From the NCBI GenBank assembly GCA_965232455.1, contig OZ246981.1, positions 1,240,001-1,304,000 on the forward strand: 64,000 nucleotides of DNA, given 5' to 3'. This document shows, piece after piece, positions 52,814 to 59,550 of this stretch. This DNA is from JBFGFX01 sp965232455 (GTDB taxonomy: Bacteria; Pseudomonadota; Gammaproteobacteria; Steroidobacterales; Woeseiaceae). Made by a program: the position numbers and the translations under genes. Below the pieces are notes generated by a model. The model was not told where the DNA came from and searched no databases. It saw nothing but the letters and a program-made list of their open reading frames with translations. Within the stretch, counting starts at the first letter, position 1, and each line of letters starts with the position of its first letter.

Positions 52814-53335
52814 TTGCAAGTCCAACTAAAAAAGTGGTCTTCGCTGCCCGAGACTCTCAAGTCTCAGGGTCGCACGCTGTCGATACCGCCCGAACAGCTC
52901 GAATTCGCGGGCACCATTGAGTCCGCAATAGCGCTCGCCGAGTCAAAACTCACGTCCAAAATCGTTGGCGTCGCGATACTCTCGGCGTCGACTGTGGTTG
53001 GTTTCCTGTTGATTAAGCGAGCAGGTGAGGCGCCGGATTGGGTGCCGGAGGATGCCGCGATTGTTACAGCGCTGCGAGTTGGCGCCGAATACCAGGGCAG
53101 CGAGATTGGGACGCGTGCGATTAGGCAGCTACCGTCCTGGGTCGCCAGGCACTGGCACAAGGTGGCGAGCCTCGTACTCGCGGTCGATGAATCGAACCAC
53201 GCGGCCATCCGAGCTTACACAAAAGCAGGTTGGACTGATCTAGGCCAACGGGTGAAAGGCCGATTCGACTGGGAAAGAAGGATGCAGATCGCCGTGCCAA
53301 ACGAGAAACTTACCGAGCCGAGCAGCCAGGGTTAA
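52814..53335 (+). CDS. GNAT-family N-acetyltransferase
   Basis: A 173-residue acetyltransferase: VGFLLIKRAG (beta strand before the motif), ALRVGAEYQGSEIGTRAIRQLPSW (acetyl-CoA-binding pyrophosphate loop, G-x-x-x-G-T) and LAVDESNHAAIRAYTKAGWTDLG (motif B, N-x-x-A-x-x-x-Y-x-K-x-G-F/W). Acceptor unknown. TTG start with TAGGAA six bases upstream. It precedes the LysE gene by seven bases. Confidence 0.85.
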   Translation: MQVQLKKWSSLPETLKSQGRTLSIPPEQLEFAGTIESAIALAESKLTSKIVGVAILSASTVVGFLLIKRAGEAPDWVPEDAAIVTALRVGAEYQGSEIGTRAIRQLPSWVARHWHKVASLVLAVDESNHAAIRAYTKAGWTDLGQRVKGRFDWERRMQIAVPNEKLTEPSSQG

Positions 53336-53342
53336 GCGCCAC

Positions 53343-53972
53343 ATGCCCGACCTCCCGATCCTTATCGCATTTCTGGGTGCCGTTATCGCCATACAGATAT
53401 CGCCGGGCCCTGATATGATGATGGTCATTGCGCGAGGGATAGGGCAGGGACGCAAAGTCGCGCTGACCTGCGTTGCCGGCATATCGGCAGCGTCTCTGGT
53501 ACAAATACCAGCACTGGCACTCGGTGTGGCGTCAATTTTCGAAACATCCGAATTGGCATACACCCTGCTCAAGAACCTAGGCGCGGCTTATCTGGTCTAC
53601 TTGGGCATTCGATTCCTCAAGTCTTCGTCGGAGGGGAAAAAAGCCACTGCCAAGCCTCTTGGCTCAGTGCGCTCGGCGTTCTTTCAGGGATTCTGGGGAA
53701 ATCTCGCAAATCCGAAATCGTTGGTTTTCTTGCTCGCATTTCTACCGCAGTTCGTCGATCCGGATCGAGGAAATGTCGTCACGCAGCTCGTTATACTCGG
53801 ATTGATTCATAAATTGATTGGGCTGGTTGTCGACGGTAGCGTGGCATTGCTTGCGGGAACAAGCGGAAACTGGTTGGCGCAACACCCCAGATTTCCCATT
53901 TGGCAAGAGCGCATCCTGGGCACGGTCCTACTTGGCCTCGGAATGCGACTGGCTTTTGATTCAAGAGATTGA
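53343..53972 (+). CDS. LysE/RhtB-family amino-acid exporter
   Basis: A 209-residue translocator of the LysE/RhtB family with about six helices. The family start is clear: ISPGPDMMMVIARGIGQGRKVALTCVAGISAASLVQ, with AYLVYLGIRFLKS and FFQGFWGNLANPKSLVFLLAFLPQFVDP following. Exports amino acids or related compounds; substrate unknown. Last + strand gene before the orientation switch. Confidence 0.93.
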   Translation: MPDLPILIAFLGAVIAIQISPGPDMMMVIARGIGQGRKVALTCVAGISAASLVQIPALALGVASIFETSELAYTLLKNLGAAYLVYLGIRFLKSSSEGKKATAKPLGSVRSAFFQGFWGNLANPKSLVFLLAFLPQFVDPDRGNVVTQLVILGLIHKLIGLVVDGSVALLAGTSGNWLAQHPRFPIWQERILGTVLLGLGMRLAFDSRD

Positions 53973-54080
53973 CAGGCCACTTCCGGCCGATTGCCGACCG
54001 CAAGCCGAAATCGAATCTTGCCGATCGAGCGTCCGCTGTTGGAAAGGCAGACATTCAAGGAGGAGGGCGGCGTCACGCTC
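53960..54080. repeat. Possible dispersed-repeat fragment after lysE
   Basis: The sequence downstream of lysE (GGCCACTTCCGGCCGATTGC, then CCGCTGTTGGAAAGGCAGAC about 60 bases further) resembles small intergenic repeats that I have seen in gammaproteobacteria. No second copy is present in this window, so the call is tentative. The rest of the 295-base gap to 54268 shows no gene. Confidence 0.25.
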
Positions 54081-54267
54081 CCGAACGCGCCCTTCGGGCT
54101 TCACAGGGTCTTTTCGGTGGCCGTTCTTGGTCACAGGCGCCCACCAGACTCACTGGTATCGATACGATTCAGAAGCGACATTCTCGCTACGCAGCTAAAC
54201 GAGCAGCCACCTCTAGCGAGTCAGCCGGTTGGAGTACGCGTTGTTGGAGAAATGTCTTGAGGTTCGT

Positions 54268-55293
54268 CTACCCAACATCTTCCAAGGCGCATCCAAACCG
54301 TTCTCCAAAAAAGACTTTCGAATACTGAGCGACTCGTGCGGACCGGATAGGGCTTTCCTTCACAAGATATTCTTCGCACAGCCTGCCCAGTACGACGCAA
54401 GGATCGGGCGCCCGTCCATATTGAATATTCCACGTGCCTTTCTGATACGGGAGGGGCAACTCGACGAAGTAGAAAGTGGGCCAAACCAGATCACGCATTG
54501 AGATATCGACATCACGTATGGCCCCAGTACTGCCGTCGGTCGTAGAAGCGAAGCGCACAGCGTCTTCTTGATCTGGTGTGAGATATGGAGCCGGTTCAAC
54601 TGGTGAAGCATATGTGAACGGCTCTGTTTGTCGAAAGGGAAACACTTCATACGCTCCCGACCGCAGGAGCTCGATATCTTGGTTATGGTCTATAGCGATC
54701 GCAGAAGCCTCTTGCATGATGGGTCGCGACCCAGCGTAACCTGCACCAAGAGGAAGCGCCCTGATGCCCAGTTCACGAAGCTTTCTTAGGTCGTATCGGT
54801 AAAGCACTCCGAATTCACTCTGTACACGTGCACTCGTCCCCGATTTGAGTGAAGCAGCTTCTCTTAGTGTCATCCACCGCTGGGTGGCAAAGACTGCTGC
54901 GGGTCTAAGACCAGCTAGATCTAGAACCTGCGTCTTTATACCGTAGTGTTGGGCAATCGCCAGTATCGGAAGAGCATGTGCAGGAGTTTCAAGATCGCCT
55001 AATTGAAGCGCCGCTCCGTCCAAGTCGAATGCAAGTTGATCGTCTCGAACCTCGTGGCGACGGCGGACTTTATCGAATAGCCACGCCGTCTCCAGGTGAG
55101 ACTTTTCGAGTAGCTTTGAGACGCTTCGTTGGCTGCGAGCTCCGCGGAACACGCTCGGAATCTGCCTCCCAAAGTCACGATCCGGACCGAATAAATCGTT
55201 CTGTCCTCGGTAAAGGAAGTGCTCCTCGTGTTCTGCCTTGAGACGTTGGACAAGTGTGTCGATTGAGCTGATGTCTGAAAGAGATTTTGACAT
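54268..55293 (-). CDS. FRG domain-containing protein
   Basis: A 341-residue protein with an FRG domain: EEHFLYRGQNDLFGPDRDFGRQIPSVFRG near the N-terminus and LPILAIAQHYGIKTQVLDLAGLRPAAVFATQ (the H-Y-G...D-x pattern) near residue 125. FRG domains are common in accessory and defence-associated loci but their biochemical activity is unclear. The composition is more AT-rich than the core genes to its left. First gene after the strand switch. Confidence 0.8.
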   Translation of the reverse strand: MSKSLSDISSIDTLVQRLKAEHEEHFLYRGQNDLFGPDRDFGRQIPSVFRGARSQRSVSKLLEKSHLETAWLFDKVRRRHEVRDDQLAFDLDGAALQLGDLETPAHALPILAIAQHYGIKTQVLDLAGLRPAAVFATQRWMTLREAASLKSGTSARVQSEFGVLYRYDLRKLRELGIRALPLGAGYAGSRPIMQEASAIAIDHNQDIELLRSGAYEVFPFRQTEPFTYASPVEPAPYLTPDQEDAVRFASTTDGSTGAIRDVDISMRDLVWPTFYFVELPLPYQKGTWNIQYGRAPDPCVVLGRLCEEYLVKESPIRSARVAQYSKVFFGERFGCALEDVG

Positions 55294-55518
55294 TGAATCT
55301 CAGCCTTCCGACATTCCCATAGTTGATCCAGCTTGATCTGCGACGGTCCGATTCCTAGCAGTACATTGCGGACACCGTAAGAGGCGAAATCAGCGCAATA
55401 TAGCCGATATCGTCAACGACTGTTTTGGGTCAAAAACCGAAGTACACCACACCCTCAAAGCGGCTACCTGAAGTTGGTTGACGTTCGAGTTTTGGTTGGC
55501 TGAGTTGCTATGTATATT
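55294..55518. other. Gene-free flank of the dif site
   Basis: About 225 bases between the FRG gene start and the dif site with no supported gene. A minus-strand open frame at 55390-55638 runs straight through dif and was rejected. Confidence 0.5.
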
Positions 55519-55536
55519 ATTTAACATAATATACAT
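55510..55536. repeat. Perfect palindrome overlapping the dif core
   Basis: ATGTATATTAT (55510-55520) and ATAATATACAT (55526-55536) are exact reverse complements separated by TTAAC. The right arm is the core of the dif site, so dif's XerD side is mirrored on its left. This creates a second, partial XerCD-like half-site in opposite orientation. Confidence 0.85.
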
Positions 55537-55546
55537 TACACGCATA
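55519..55546 (-). other. dif: XerCD dif site (chromosome dimer resolution site)
   Basis: Read on the minus strand: TATGCGTGTAA (XerC arm, 55546-55536), TGTATA (central region, 55535-55530) and TTATGTTAAAT (XerD arm, 55529-55519). The XerD arm and central hexamer are identical to Escherichia coli dif; the XerC arm matches at seven of eleven positions. Tyrosine recombinases XerC and XerD use this site, activated by FtsK, to resolve chromosome dimers at the terminus. Gene orientation changes around it, as expected. Confidence 0.85.
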
Positions 55547-55588
55547 AAACGATTGCGGAGCTGGCTCAAGCGCTCGCTCGAGTGTCTG
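55532..55588 (+). repeat. Direct repeat A: XerC half of dif plus flank
   Basis: The sequence from the dif XerC half through the next 42 bases, including ATTGCGGAGCTGGCTCAAGC, recurs at 58646-58703 with few changes (for example CAAGCGCTCGCT in both). It marks the left end of the proposed Xer-integrated element. Confidence 0.8.
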
Positions 55589-55616
55589 CACAAATTGGCC
55601 AGATTCTGAGCAAGAC

Positions 55617-55793
55617 ATGACCGCCCGCCTAATAGCAATAACGATCTGGGCGACTTGGACCCTGCGCGGGCACCTGATCACACTCAACGACTACGCGTAT
55701 CCACCGGGCTACATCTACTCGATACTAATCCGTCAGCAGCAACTGAGCGAACTGAAACAGGAACTACGCATACCGCGACAACTGCTGCTGTGA
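55617..55793 (+). CDS. Small protein with hydrophobic N-terminus, first of a coupled pair
   Basis: A 58-codon open frame from ATG 55617: it begins MTARLIAITIWATWTLRGHL (a possible membrane or signal segment), then YAYPPGYIYSILIRQQQLSELKQELRIP. Short, but codon-rich in typical residues and directly overlapping the next frame (GTGA at 55790). It starts 70 bases downstream of dif inside the proposed element. No family recognised. Confidence 0.5.
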   Translation: MTARLIAITIWATWTLRGHLITLNDYAYPPGYIYSILIRQQQLSELKQELRIPRQLLL

Positions 55794-55936
55794 AAACACG
55801 ATGGCACCGAACACATCGCATGGCGGCTGCATTCCTTAACGAAGACTGCGACAAGCTCAACATGCAAGAAATAATCGATGACGAAGAACACCTACATCTG
55901 TACCTGACGTTTGGGACAGACATCGAGATCGACTAA
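55790..55936 (+). CDS. Small acidic protein, second of the coupled pair
   Basis: A 48-codon frame starting at GTG 55790, which overlaps the stop of the preceding frame by four bases. Basic start (KTRWHRTHRM), then an acidic part with EDCDKLNMQEIIDDEEHLHLYLTFGTDIEID. A terminator hairpin follows nine bases after its stop, so the pair looks like a complete transcription unit. No family recognised. Confidence 0.5.
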   Translation: MKTRWHRTHRMAAAFLNEDCDKLNMQEIIDDEEHLHLYLTFGTDIEID

Positions 55937-55944
55937 CAAGAAAA

Positions 55945-55969
55945 AAGCCCGCGTCATTAATGCGGGCTT
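55945..55969 (+). terminator. Intrinsic terminator of the small-ORF pair
   Basis: AAGCCCGC (55945-55952) and GCGGGCTT (55962-55969) form an 8-bp stem with a nine-base loop, preceded by an A-rich run and followed by CTCTCAAC. The A run before the stem would also allow termination in the reverse direction. Confidence 0.7.
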
Positions 55970-56402
55970 CTCTCAACTCTCGTTTGCGACACGCAGATTT
56001 AGCCGAAGAACCCAACGACAACTTGAAGAAGCGACGTTTCTTTTTTCAATTCTTTTCATGTGTTCACGCAGGTAATCGTTCTAAGCTGCTGAAACGAAAA
56101 GACTATTAACTACACTACTAAATCACGGATTCTCTTGATTGCATCCGTTCTTGCTCTACAATGGAAGGCGGAAACGAGCGGCGCGACCGCGTCAAGTCCA
56201 GCGTCCCTTGGGCCGCAATCCCAAGGAGTGTGTTCGCTGATAAGCTGTCCGGTTCGCGCTGCTCACTTGCGATCTGCAAGTGGTGATTTTTACCACCTCA
56301 TACTCGGACAAATCGTCCATCTGTGCAATAGCAATCGCTATACAAGGCAATAAATTCAACAAGTTACAACAACTCGTCTGGAATAAATTTCCATGACAAA
56401 GA
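55970..56402. other. AT-rich stretch without a supported gene
   Basis: About 430 bases inside the element; short frames only, with no ribosome sites or recognisable residues. It may hold regulatory sequence. Confidence 0.45.
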
Positions 56403-56636
56403 CTACAATCCGCGCGGATTAGCAAGCCTCACACAATGACAAGACGTGCAAGACACACCAAACCACAACGAACACCCAACACCGAATAGTCCGACGGATT
56501 CGCCGTCAAACTTACAATCCAGATCGCCGTCGACCAAATCCTCATAATCGCCCCACGGAATCGGAATCGACCGCTGACCATCCGCCAGAATTGCAATCGA
56601 ACCACGCGCATCGTCCGGAAGCCGCACAACTACCAT
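56403..56636 (-). CDS. Possible small protein in the element
   Basis: A 77-residue minus-strand frame. The N-terminal part reads RLPDDARGSIAILADG and PWGDYEDLVDGDLDCKFDGE, which looks protein-like; the C-terminal part is Cys-rich (GCSLWFGVSCTSCHC). No Shine-Dalgarno precedes the ATG and no family is recognised, so it may be a remnant. Confidence 0.35.
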   Translation of the reverse strand: MVVVRLPDDARGSIAILADGQRSIPIPWGDYEDLVDGDLDCKFDGESVGLFGVGCSLWFGVSCTSCHCVRLANPRGL

Positions 56637-56795
56637 CCGCGCAGCTGCTTACGATCGCGACCAAGCGGCGGCGGCGGCGACGAACGCAAGCGCGCTATCG
56701 GCCGGGAAAACACCTGCACGTTTCTCGATCGGCCCGATTGCGGCACAGCGTGGATCCCAGGCCTGGTAGTTTAGGGCGCGTCGACCGAGGATTAA

Positions 56796-57011
56796 CTGCA
56801 GGATGCATGGCAAGCACACGATGACTGGTTAGTAGCGATTGACCTTGGGCGTTGTTTGGAAGATGGCCGCATAGCGCTCGACGGCCGCGTTGTCCGAAAA
56901 GGTTCTGGAAGCGTACGCGTACGACCGATTGTTGGAACTGGGAGATACCGGTTAGCAACTGGAAATATTCGTATTCCAGAGCCTTGCCTGTCAACAAGCA
57001 CACTCGTGTGA
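56796..57011 (+). pseudogene. Probable gene remnant
   Basis: A 71-codon frame that lacks a usable start (it begins after TAA at 56793-56795) yet reads like protein: QDAWQAHDDWLVAIDLG, CLEDGRIALDGRVVRKGSGS and VRPIVGTGRYRLATGN. Upstream in the same frame, between stops, further plausible sequence appears (CGTAWIPGLVV). I read this as the decayed end of an unidentified gene. Confidence 0.35.
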
Positions 57012-57049
57012 TAATTCGTAGGTAACGCTATTTGAAAAGGATTAGCGAC

Positions 57050-57892
57050 GTGGGGCGTAAGCACATTGAATACTTATTGGCGATCTTGGCAATTGGCTTG
57101 TTGGCGTACGCTGTACTCTCGGTGGTACTCGCAACCAACTTAGAAGTAGCAGTCCAAGTGGCAACAATTGCTGGGCCTTTTCTGCTTGCTGGGACCCTCT
57201 ACTTCAGCTTCAAAGCCTCCAGGGCTGCGATGAACGCGAATGAAGTAACGCAACGAATCTTCGGAGCTGAAATGCGGCCATGGTTGTCGATTGAACCTGC
57301 AATGACGTCGCCATTGCGTTGGTATGGCCAAGGCGCCTTGATTAACTTCAAATTCACGGTGAAGAACTATGGGCGATCACCTGCGTTGGCCGTCACTTCG
57401 CATACGTCCCTTTGCATTGCGCACCAAGGTTACGGGAGTTATGAAGACAAGATCCTCCTAAAGGCACTCACCACTTATCCACAACGACATGAAGACTTTT
57501 TTGTCAGCACTCCAGACGATGGTTTTGCAAGAATGTCGGAGGAGATTAGCGGCCGATCTGTGTCGCCAGGAGATACTCAAGAGATACCGTTTAGCGACGC
57601 TTTTTTGGATTTCGATCAATTTTCCTCTGACGTGCAATACGCACTGCTAAAATCAGTGGACGAAAAAGAAGAAGATAGGCCAATCGTTCGGCTGTCTCTT
57701 AAAGTCAAGTTAACGTACAGATCGCTGTACGAAACAGATGTTAGGATTCAAACGGCGTATGAAAGCGATATTGGAGTAACGTTTACAAATAACAAGAAAC
57801 TCCTAGGGCATGTTCGATTGTGTACTGATGTGCACGAAAACAAACTTGACTTCTTTAGACACCGGACGTTCTTTCAATTACTCAACGACTAA
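57050..57892 (+). CDS. Membrane-anchored protein of unknown function
   Basis: About 280 residues: two N-terminal membrane helices (IEYLLAILAIGLLAYAVLSVVLA and VATIAGPFLLAGTLYFSF), then a soluble, mostly beta domain (MRPWLSIEPAMTSPLRW, INFKFTVKNYGRSPALAVTSHTS). The N-x-G-x-x-P-A pattern after the second strand is typical of a widespread but uncharacterised class of accessory membrane proteins. GTG 57050 has AAAAGG nine bases upstream and is better than TTG 57032. Inside the proposed element. Confidence 0.7.
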   Translation: MGRKHIEYLLAILAIGLLAYAVLSVVLATNLEVAVQVATIAGPFLLAGTLYFSFKASRAAMNANEVTQRIFGAEMRPWLSIEPAMTSPLRWYGQGALINFKFTVKNYGRSPALAVTSHTSLCIAHQGYGSYEDKILLKALTTYPQRHEDFFVSTPDDGFARMSEEISGRSVSPGDTQEIPFSDAFLDFDQFSSDVQYALLKSVDEKEEDRPIVRLSLKVKLTYRSLYETDVRIQTAYESDIGVTFTNNKKLLGHVRLCTDVHENKLDFFRHRTFFQLLND

Positions 57893-58070
57893 CGGAGTTT
57901 CGCTCGCGGTTCACTGCTAAACTTTGTTGTTGTATACATTCCATGCAGCAGGCCTTTCTATTCCTCATCACGGGCTAGTGCCTTTCTTAGTATTTTTTGA
58001 TTCTTTTTCGATTGCTCACAGAGATACTTCTTTTTCTAAAACCTCAACAGGTCTTGCTGCGCTACTGTAT

Positions 58071-58571
58071 CTACTCCTGCGGAAAGTCTCGCCCGGGCGT
58101 GAATGACGAGAAGCGCTCCTTATAGATCGACTCGTAGTTGATAAGGATCATGAGAGTCGACAGTGATTTGTGGGCCGCCTGTGATTTACTGTCGGGATCT
58201 TCTATAGCATTGCAATCACAATAGAGGATTCGTTTGCGTTCTCCAACAGCCAGATTCGCTCCTGGACTAGGTAGTTGAGTGCTGAGCGGCATTCCTTTTT
58301 CCAGCGATGGGATCACTTCGGCTATTGCCTTGGCGGTGCTGAGCGGTTTAGGGGTTCGTGATACTGAGGTTGCGAATAGAAGGTTTGCAATCTGCGCTGG
58401 GCCAAATCCGCGATTCACTATCTCCACGAAAGCAATACCATCCTTGAAGTCACGGTCGAACCCTACGTTGGGCTGAACGGTCAGTCTGTCGTGCCGTCGT
58501 TGGCGCCAGTGATCAACAATAGTCGCGATCACCGCTACGGAAGCGACAAGGAGTCCAAGTATTTCTATCAC
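58071..58571 (-). CDS. Membrane-anchored protein with the same plan
   Basis: A 166-residue protein: one N-terminal helix (MIEILGLLVASVAVIATIVDHW), a basic linker (RQRRHDR), and a beta-rich domain with GIAFVEIVNRGFGPAQIANLLF, where NRGFGPA echoes NYGRSPA of the neighbouring protein. Convergent with that gene, with 180 bases between. Family not recognised; GTG start directly after GGAAGGG. Confidence 0.65.
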   Translation of the reverse strand: MIEILGLLVASVAVIATIVDHWRQRRHDRLTVQPNVGFDRDFKDGIAFVEIVNRGFGPAQIANLLFATSVSRTPKPLSTAKAIAEVIPSLEKGMPLSTQLPSPGANLAVGERKRILYCDCNAIEDPDSKSQAAHKSLSTLMILINYESIYKERFSSFTPGRDFPQE

Positions 58572-58645
58572 CCCTTCCCCCGGTCGTTGTGCGTACCTTC
58601 GCTAGGCATGTGGGCTGTGTGGCAGAACTCAAGGCGGAAAAAGGG

Positions 58646-58703
58646 TACACTACACGCAATAATATGATTGCGGCACTGGCCCAAGCGCTCGCTGGAGTAT
58701 CTG
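58646..58703 (+). repeat. Direct repeat B: partial dif XerC half plus flank
   Basis: Second copy of the flank found at dif: TACACTACACGCA, then ATTGCGGCACTGGCCCAAGC and GCTGGAGTATCTG. The XerC half is recognisable (minus strand TTGCGTGTAG) but the central region reads TGTACC and the XerD side is unrelated to TTATGTTAAAT. It marks the right end of the proposed element. Confidence 0.8.
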
Positions 58704-58717
58704 ATGTCTCTAGCGCG

Positions 58718-59104
58718 TCATAGGATTTCGCTGTTTTCTTGGATCCATTGCGCGTAGGCTCTCTCGTCGATTTCCGACGCTGCCAGCGCCACCGTCATAA
58801 CAGTAGCCGATGCCTCGTCAGCAGTCAGTCGGATCCCGTTGCGGCGCAGAAACATATACGCAGCCATGAATGCCGTTCGTTTGTTGCCGTCCACAAATGG
58901 GTGGTTCTGGACAATTCCCCCTGCATACGCCGCTGCCAGGTTGTAGATGTCGGTGGATTCGTAGTTGTATTGGTTGACTGGACGGGCCAACGCAGAATCC
59001 AACAGTCCCTCGTCGCGAATACCCGCGGCGCCGCCGAACTCAGCGATCATTTGGCCGTGGACCGCTCCAATGGCCGATCGCAGCAGCCAGATAGGCTCAT
59101 TCAC
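58718..59104 (-). CDS. Doc/Fic-fold toxin (death-on-curing family)
   Basis: A 128-residue toxin of the Doc group. The Fic motif HPFVDGNKRTAF is intact (H-P-F-x-D-G-N-K-R), preceded by AAAYAGGIVQN and followed by FLRRNGIRL. Doc proteins phosphorylate EF-Tu and stop translation. The GTG start overlaps the antitoxin stop (GTGA), a standard toxin-antitoxin arrangement. Close to the right repeat of the Xer element. Confidence 0.92.
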   Translation of the reverse strand: MNEPIWLLRSAIGAVHGQMIAEFGGAAGIRDEGLLDSALARPVNQYNYESTDIYNLAAAYAGGIVQNHPFVDGNKRTAFMAAYMFLRRNGIRLTADEASATVMTVALAASEIDERAYAQWIQENSEIL

Positions 59105-59334
59105 TTCGCCAGTTCACGAAGTGTATTTCTGTAAGCTTTGATTCCGTCTTGGGCAATCTCCACCTGCTTTGCAAACTCCGGATCGTACGGCGTGACCTCA
59201 TAGCCATCGGCGGATTCGATCAAGAAAAGCGAATCACCTTCCTTGACGCCCAGATGATTCAACGCCTCTTTAGGAAGAATGACACCGGCGGAAGTGCCGA
59301 CTTTTCTGACTTTTACGGTGACCACTATAAGCAT
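59101..59334 (-). CDS. AbrB/MazE-type antitoxin
   Basis: A 77-residue antitoxin: the N-terminal swapped-hairpin DNA-binding domain is seen in VTVKVRKVGTSAGVILPKEALNHLGVKEGDSLFLIES; the C-terminal tail (EFAKQVEIAQDGIKAYRNTLRELAK) should bind and neutralise Doc. Start ATG 59334 or GTG 59325. An AT-rich inverted repeat immediately upstream probably serves as its operator. Confidence 0.9.
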   Translation of the reverse strand: MLIVVTVKVRKVGTSAGVILPKEALNHLGVKEGDSLFLIESADGYEVTPYDPEFAKQVEIAQDGIKAYRNTLRELAK

Positions 59335-59347
59335 CCAATTCGCAAGG

Positions 59348-59373
59348 TTATAATGGATATTATTATGCGCTCG
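59348..59373 (-). promoter_or_regulatory. Promoter/operator of the toxin-antitoxin pair
   Basis: ATAAT (59352-ish), GGAT and ATTAT form a small inverted repeat just upstream of the antitoxin start, suited to autoregulation. The minus strand also reads CGAGCGCATAA here, nine of eleven bases of the E. coli dif XerC arm, so a decayed XerCD site is an alternative reading. Confidence 0.4.
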
Positions 59374-59447
59374 GGTAGCCTTTGTCCAGGTATGAAGTGG
59401 CCCTTCTACTCAACTAATGCATGAATCTTGGCGCCCTACCCTAATAT

Positions 59448-59515
59448 GGCGACTAAATTGAGACGGCCGCTCCTGGCCAGCTCCAGCGCCTGGAGGAGCT
59501 TCCGCTATAGTCGCC
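59448..59515. repeat. Nested inverted repeats between antitoxin and trmH
   Basis: GGCGACTA (59448-59455) pairs with TAGTCGCC (59508-59515), and inside them CTCCAG (59481-59486) pairs with CTGGAG (59490-59495). The structure could be a hairpin at the end of trmH transcription or a small structured repeat. Confidence 0.5.
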
Positions 59516-59550
59516 GCTACTGACGACCCATACCGGAAATCGGCCCAGCG

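Larger units (their letters stand above)
55536..58645. mobile_element. Candidate Xer-integrated element (IMEX-like), about 3.1 kb
   Basis: Bounded on the left by an intact dif and on the right by a partial copy of its XerC half and flank. It is AT-richer and sparser than the chromosome on both sides, with no recognisable integrase, replication initiator, Zot-like or coat gene. Elements lacking their own recombinase and inserted at dif by host XerCD include filamentous phages and satellites such as CTX and TLC of Vibrio and gonococcal genetic islands. The call rests on the repeat structure at dif, and gene content neither confirms nor excludes it. Confidence 0.55.

Noticed and set aside
55390..55638. 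82-residue minus-strand frame crossing dif
   Set aside because: It spans the dif site and the palindrome; apparent protein is low-complexity Asn/Ser-rich and unsupported.
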